A stretch of 64,000 bases of DNA from positions 1 through 64,000 of the forward strand of contig NZ_JAQITC010000008.1 of NCBI RefSeq assembly GCF_028618525.1, given 5' to 3'. This stretch comes from Bartonella sp. AU55XJBT. Lineage in GTDB: Bacteria > Pseudomonadota > Alphaproteobacteria > Rhizobiales > Rhizobiaceae. The notes beneath the pieces were generated by a model, which was not told the origin of the DNA, did no database searches, and saw nothing but the letters and a program-made list of their open reading frames with translations. This document shows, one piece after another, positions 60,628 to 64,000 of the stretch; position 1 is the stretch's first letter, and the number at the start of each line of letters is the position of its first letter. Made by a program: the position numbers and the translations under genes.

Positions 60628-62440
60628 TTATTTAATTGAAAAAACTTGTACTCTATGAGGTAAGCCATAGCGCCATGTACATTTATCACTCATATCTCCA
60701 AGGCAAGTATGGGAACTTATGGGATTTCCGATTACTTTCCACCATTCCGTCAAAGCATTGCTGCCAGCAGGGATTGTCTCGTAAGTATAGCCATTGCCAC
60801 CAATCCATCGGCTTACAAAGTCATATCTATGCCCATCAAAACCAACAGTGGTTTGTTTGCCATCACTAAACATAAGCTAACAGACCTCTTGCAGCCAAAA
60901 CATTCGCCGCTGGTCCATGGAAGCTAATCGTTGTGTTTTTAGCTATCCCGTGCACGCCTTCTTGTTTGAAAGAATTCATCATATTAGAGCCTGTTAAACT
61001 GCCACGACTATGGGCATCAAAATGCAATCCTGTGTTACCATAATGAGACATCAGATCTTTTGCTTCTTGTGTGGAATTGGTCAGACCCCAAAAATTATTT
61101 TCCATAAACTTCTGATATCCCGCCACCAAAAGTTCTGAAATGGCAGAATCAGCTTGCGGAAACACAACAAAATAAAGCGGTACATTTTTATCTTCCGCAT
61201 GCTGCACTGCATAAACAGCCGCCTCATAAGCTGGCGTAAAGATGCCATTGAGAGACACATACACCTTGCCATCAGAGCCTTCTTGCAAATGCTGCTTTTC
61301 TTCTTCCGTTAAATAATGAAACTTAGGGATTTTTTGTCCACGAGCGTCTTCTATAGGCTCTCCATTTTCATCTTTTTCGTAGATTATATTGCCCTGTTCA
61401 TCACGGTCGACCACAGCGAGAGGATGTTCTTTGATAAACATGGTTTTATAAGAGTTATCGCTGTATTTAAACCCTTCTTCTAAGAGTTGCGTGGCCATTT
61501 CACGGTTTTCGTGGACGATTTGTTCTAGCTTGCCTACATCGATGGGTGAGACACCCTTATGGGCTGTCGCAATATCGCAGTTAAGGGAAGCAATAGCTTG
61601 GTCCCCATTTTGCCCCGTCAGTGCCATTTGCCCGTCTTCATTGGTTATCACAATGGTGCCATCGCTGATGGCGGATTTGGTGTAACCTTCCTCTGAATCC
61701 TTAACTTTGGAATGATCTAAAACATTTTTGGCAATATTTTTTGCAACGCCATATTTGCCTTGATCCATCGGCTCCCCCAGAAATGCTAAAACCATGGCTG
61801 TTGGCTTGAGCATGGGCACTGTTGGCAATATCACTGGTGCTGATGCTTCCGGTGGTCAGTGTTGTTTTGTCTTTAACAGTAATCTCAAAGCCACCATCAC
61901 CCGCTTTGATGCCGGATTGCTCCACAACACTATGATAATCGCTAGAGGTTTTATCCTTGTTCAAGGCAATATTGGTTGAAGCTGCATCCGCATTTTTCCC
62001 ACCATTATAACCAATGGAAAGAGAGTTTTGCTTGCTAGTGGTTTTTCCCGTATCACTCTGGCTGGTTATGGTGAAATTGCCCCCCACGTCTGCTTTGACT
62101 TGGTTTCCAGAAACTACGACGCCATTCAATGTGGTATCTCCTCCACTGCTGGTATGAACTGTTCCGGTACCTACAACATGGCTGTTCTTGTGTTGCACTT
62201 GTTCACTAGAACCTTTTACTTTACCAAAGGACGCATTCCCCATCCACCCTGAACCACTCGTGCTATAGATGTAGCCAACATTCATGGAAGCACTTTGCGA
62301 ATGATTTTGCATATTTTGCGTGTTTTTTGCACTTTCAAAGGTGATATCTTGCACCGCTATCAGATTAATATTCCCGCTCTGTTCATCATTGATCAGAGGA
62401 TTTGTGCCAGCGATAATATCGGCTTTTTTAATAACAAAAT
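60628..62440 (-). pseudogene. C-terminal remnant of a filamentous haemagglutinin/CdiA-like exoprotein
   Basis: Three consecutive frames together form the end of a two-partner-secretion exoprotein. From the right: haemagglutinin-type repeats (SSGGDTTLNGVVVSGNQVKA, GNFTITSQSDTGKTTSKQNS), then a globular region (QGKYGVAKNIAKNVLDHSK to NNFWGLTNSTQEAKDL), then a hydrolase-like elbow (FDAHSRGSLTGSNMM) and a terminal domain ending YGLPHRVQVFSIK. A frameshift near 61750-61780 splits the repeats from the globular part; an extra T near 60869 splits LLAYV from SDGKQTTVGFDGH. The large N-terminal body and secretion signal are missing beyond about 62440. It is a relic; intact homologues would carry a C-terminal effector. 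Confidence 0.7.
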
Positions 62441-62781
62441 TTAAAAACTCAATTAAAAAAAAGCTTATAAAATAATTTCATTGGCCAATTGAGTATAGAT
62501 GAAAAAAACATAAATCGAATAATAGGAATAATTCTGACGATAACTTCTCTTATGAAATAGAACCTCATTAATAAGTTTAGAAAAAGATATTCCCTCTAGC
62601 CTTGTATTTAGTATTTATATGATGGAGTTATTATCATAAGCAATGGCTCACAAAATATTCCAAAGCAAAACGACAACGAGCAGATTGTTTTCAGTTTAGA
62701 TTATCTCAATCTTTGGAAGATAACAATCGAATACCCGTTTTCCTGAAGACATCAGCAATTTCTTTTCAGCTTAATCTTTAT
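62441..62781. other. gene-free stretch between haemagglutinin remnant and permease
   Basis: About 340 AT-rich bases with no gene. The haemagglutinin sequence breaks off at its left edge, so the junction of an insertion or deletion lies near 62440. Confidence 0.4.
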
Positions 62782-64000
62782 TTATTGCAGTTTCTTTTGC
62801 TTAAAATTGTAAAATTTAAGGGTATAGAAACAAATAATAAGCCAAGCAATCCAACTAACACCAACAATTAAAACTGGTCGCGTTTCATCAAAGTACCATA
62901 AGAGAATAAAAATAAAAACCATAAATAAAATAGAAAAAATCGACCCCATTGGCCAAAATGGAATAGGAAAGTTTAAACCATTCTGTGCTTCTTTAGGCAT
63001 CTTAATTCGCATAAAAATTTGCGAAAGTAGAATCATCATCCAAACAAAAACTGTCGCAAATGTTGCCATTGCTGCAATAAGAAAAAAAAGCTTTTCATGA
63101 TAAAAATAATTAAGAACAGCACCAAGAAGAAAAATAGCAAAAATCATCAAAATAACAAAAACTGGTATACCGTTTTTTGATAAATATTGAAACTTCTTTA
63201 AAGCATAACCTTCCTGCGATAAACCATGGATCATACGACAAGCACCATACATTCCACTATTCATTGCCGAAATAGCCGCTGTAACAACAACAATATTTAA
63301 AATATTTGCTGCATATGAAATCCCAAGATTTTCAAAAATGGATACAAAAGGACTATCCATAAGACCAATCTCATTCCAAGGATAAAGAGACATTAAAATA
63401 GCTAATGTCATGATGTAAAAAAGCAAAATACGAACTGGAGTAGAATTAATTGCCTTTGAAATCGTTTGATGAGGGTTTTGAACTTCCATGACTGCCATTC
63501 CAATGATTTCTATACCACCAAAAGCAAAAACAACAACACTAAAGCAAGCTAAAAAACCAAACCAACCATTGGGAAAAATACCACCATTCTTCCATAAATT
63601 ATGAACAGTAACAGTAGAAAAATGAGTACCTTCACCCCACCCAAAAAAAATAATTGCTATTCCTAAAATAATCATCGCAACGATAGCAATCACTTTAATA
63701 GAAGACAGCCAAAATTCTAGCTCACCATAGACTTCTACAGCAGCTAAATTAATACCTGTGATGATGAATGTAATACTCAGTGCCCATACCCAAGGAGCAA
63801 CATCAGGATACCAAAACCCCATATAAGTCGCAAAGGCTGTAATATCAGCCAAACCAACAAGAATCATCTCAAATACATATGTCCACCCCGTTAAAAAACC
63901 TGCCAATGGCGATATGTAATTTGCCGCATAACGAGCAAAAGAACCAGGTAATGGATTATGAAGAATCATCTCTCCTAAAGCCCGCATAACCATAAAAATA
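62782..64000 (-). CDS. amino-acid permease of the APC family (ProY/AroP-like), 5' end outside window
   Basis: At least 403 residues, with about eleven hydrophobic segments visible. MRALGEMILHNPLPGSFARY, GWTYVFEMILVGLADITAFA, GGIEIIGMAVMEVQNPHQTI and the GISYAANILNIVVVTAAISA helix closely follow proline-specific permease ProY and relatives such as CycA/AroP. It takes up amino acids with protons. The first helix and true start lie beyond 64000; the frame is open to the edge. The substrate is uncertain within the group. Confidence 0.88.
   Translation of the reverse strand, partial: IFMVMRALGEMILHNPLPGSFARYAANYISPLAGFLTGWTYVFEMILVGLADITAFATYMGFWYPDVAPWVWALSITFIITGINLAAVEVYGELEFWLSSIKVIAIVAMIILGIAIIFFGWGEGTHFSTVTVHNLWKNGGIFPNGWFGFLACFSVVVFAFGGIEIIGMAVMEVQNPHQTISKAINSTPVRILLFYIMTLAILMSLYPWNEIGLMDSPFVSIFENLGISYAANILNIVVVTAAISAMNSGMYGACRMIHGLSQEGYALKKFQYLSKNGIPVFVILMIFAIFLLGAVLNYFYHEKLFFLIAAMATFATVFVWMMILLSQIFMRIKMPKEAQNGLNFPIPFWPMGSIFSILFMVFIFILLWYFDETRPVLIVGVSWIAWLIICFYTLKFYNFKQKKLQ

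Overview
The window looks like a low-GC alphaproteobacterium of the genus Bartonella. The evidence is GyrA with alanine at position 91, an AT-rich background, a large Bartonella-style autotransporter, a decayed filamentous haemagglutinin, an ATP12 assembly factor, and many degraded phage genes between intact core genes. I cannot name the species. No rRNA, tRNA, CRISPR array or complete insertion sequence was recognised.

Layout. (1) 1-4005, minus strand: a broken phage lysis cassette (endolysin plus spanin-like gene). Its endolysin is cut at about 680 by remnants of a peptide-modification cassette: two radical-SAM proteins, an MFS transporter fused to a kinase-like domain, and the N-terminus of an enolase-superfamily enzyme. 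(2) 4545-8287: a decayed integrative element with a tyrosine-integrase pseudogene, an AlpA-like regulator, and primase and DUF3987-like remnants. (3) 8869-13848: a complete single-chain Type ISP restriction-modification enzyme. (4) 13858-27265: two inverted ~1.1-1.3 kb arms enclose toxin-antitoxin fragments, a seven-gene minus-strand cluster with an AfsA-type (gamma-butyrolactone/butenolide) synthase, a ParDE-like pair, a truncated D12 methylase and a decayed second ISP enzyme. (5) 27268-28832: broken phage SSB, a toxin-antitoxin pair whose toxin carries a 23-bp duplication, and a run of hairpins. (6) 29929-49470: core genes icd, two MFS exporters, tgt, ppi x2, coaD, gyrA, ssb, uvrA, glnB and glnA, with a second decayed integrase between tgt and the ppi genes. 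(7) 49503-54893: ATP12, then a four-gene translationally coupled operon: BacA-like prephenate decarboxylase homologue, unknown metal-site-like protein, EamA exporter and BacD-like ATP-grasp ligase. (8) 55462-64000: autotransporter, three tandem paralogous lipoproteins, the C-terminal remains of a filamentous haemagglutinin, and a partial amino-acid permease.

How the genes may work together. Two small-molecule pathways stand out. The AfsA cluster combines the hotdog condensing enzyme with an SDR reductase, a HAD phosphatase and an EamA transporter, the minimal logic of a butyrolactone-type signal pathway, and adds unknown proteins. The 50.9-54.9 kb operon pairs a bacilysin-pathway-like first enzyme with an amino-acid ligase and an exporter, suggesting a dipeptide-like product. 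glnB-glnA form the usual nitrogen-control pair, gyrA-coaD-ppi-ppi run in one direction, and ssb and uvrA are divergent.

Many mobile-region genes are broken by one-base changes in homopolymer runs, while the core genes are intact. This points to real decay of mobile DNA, although assembly error cannot be excluded from sequence alone.
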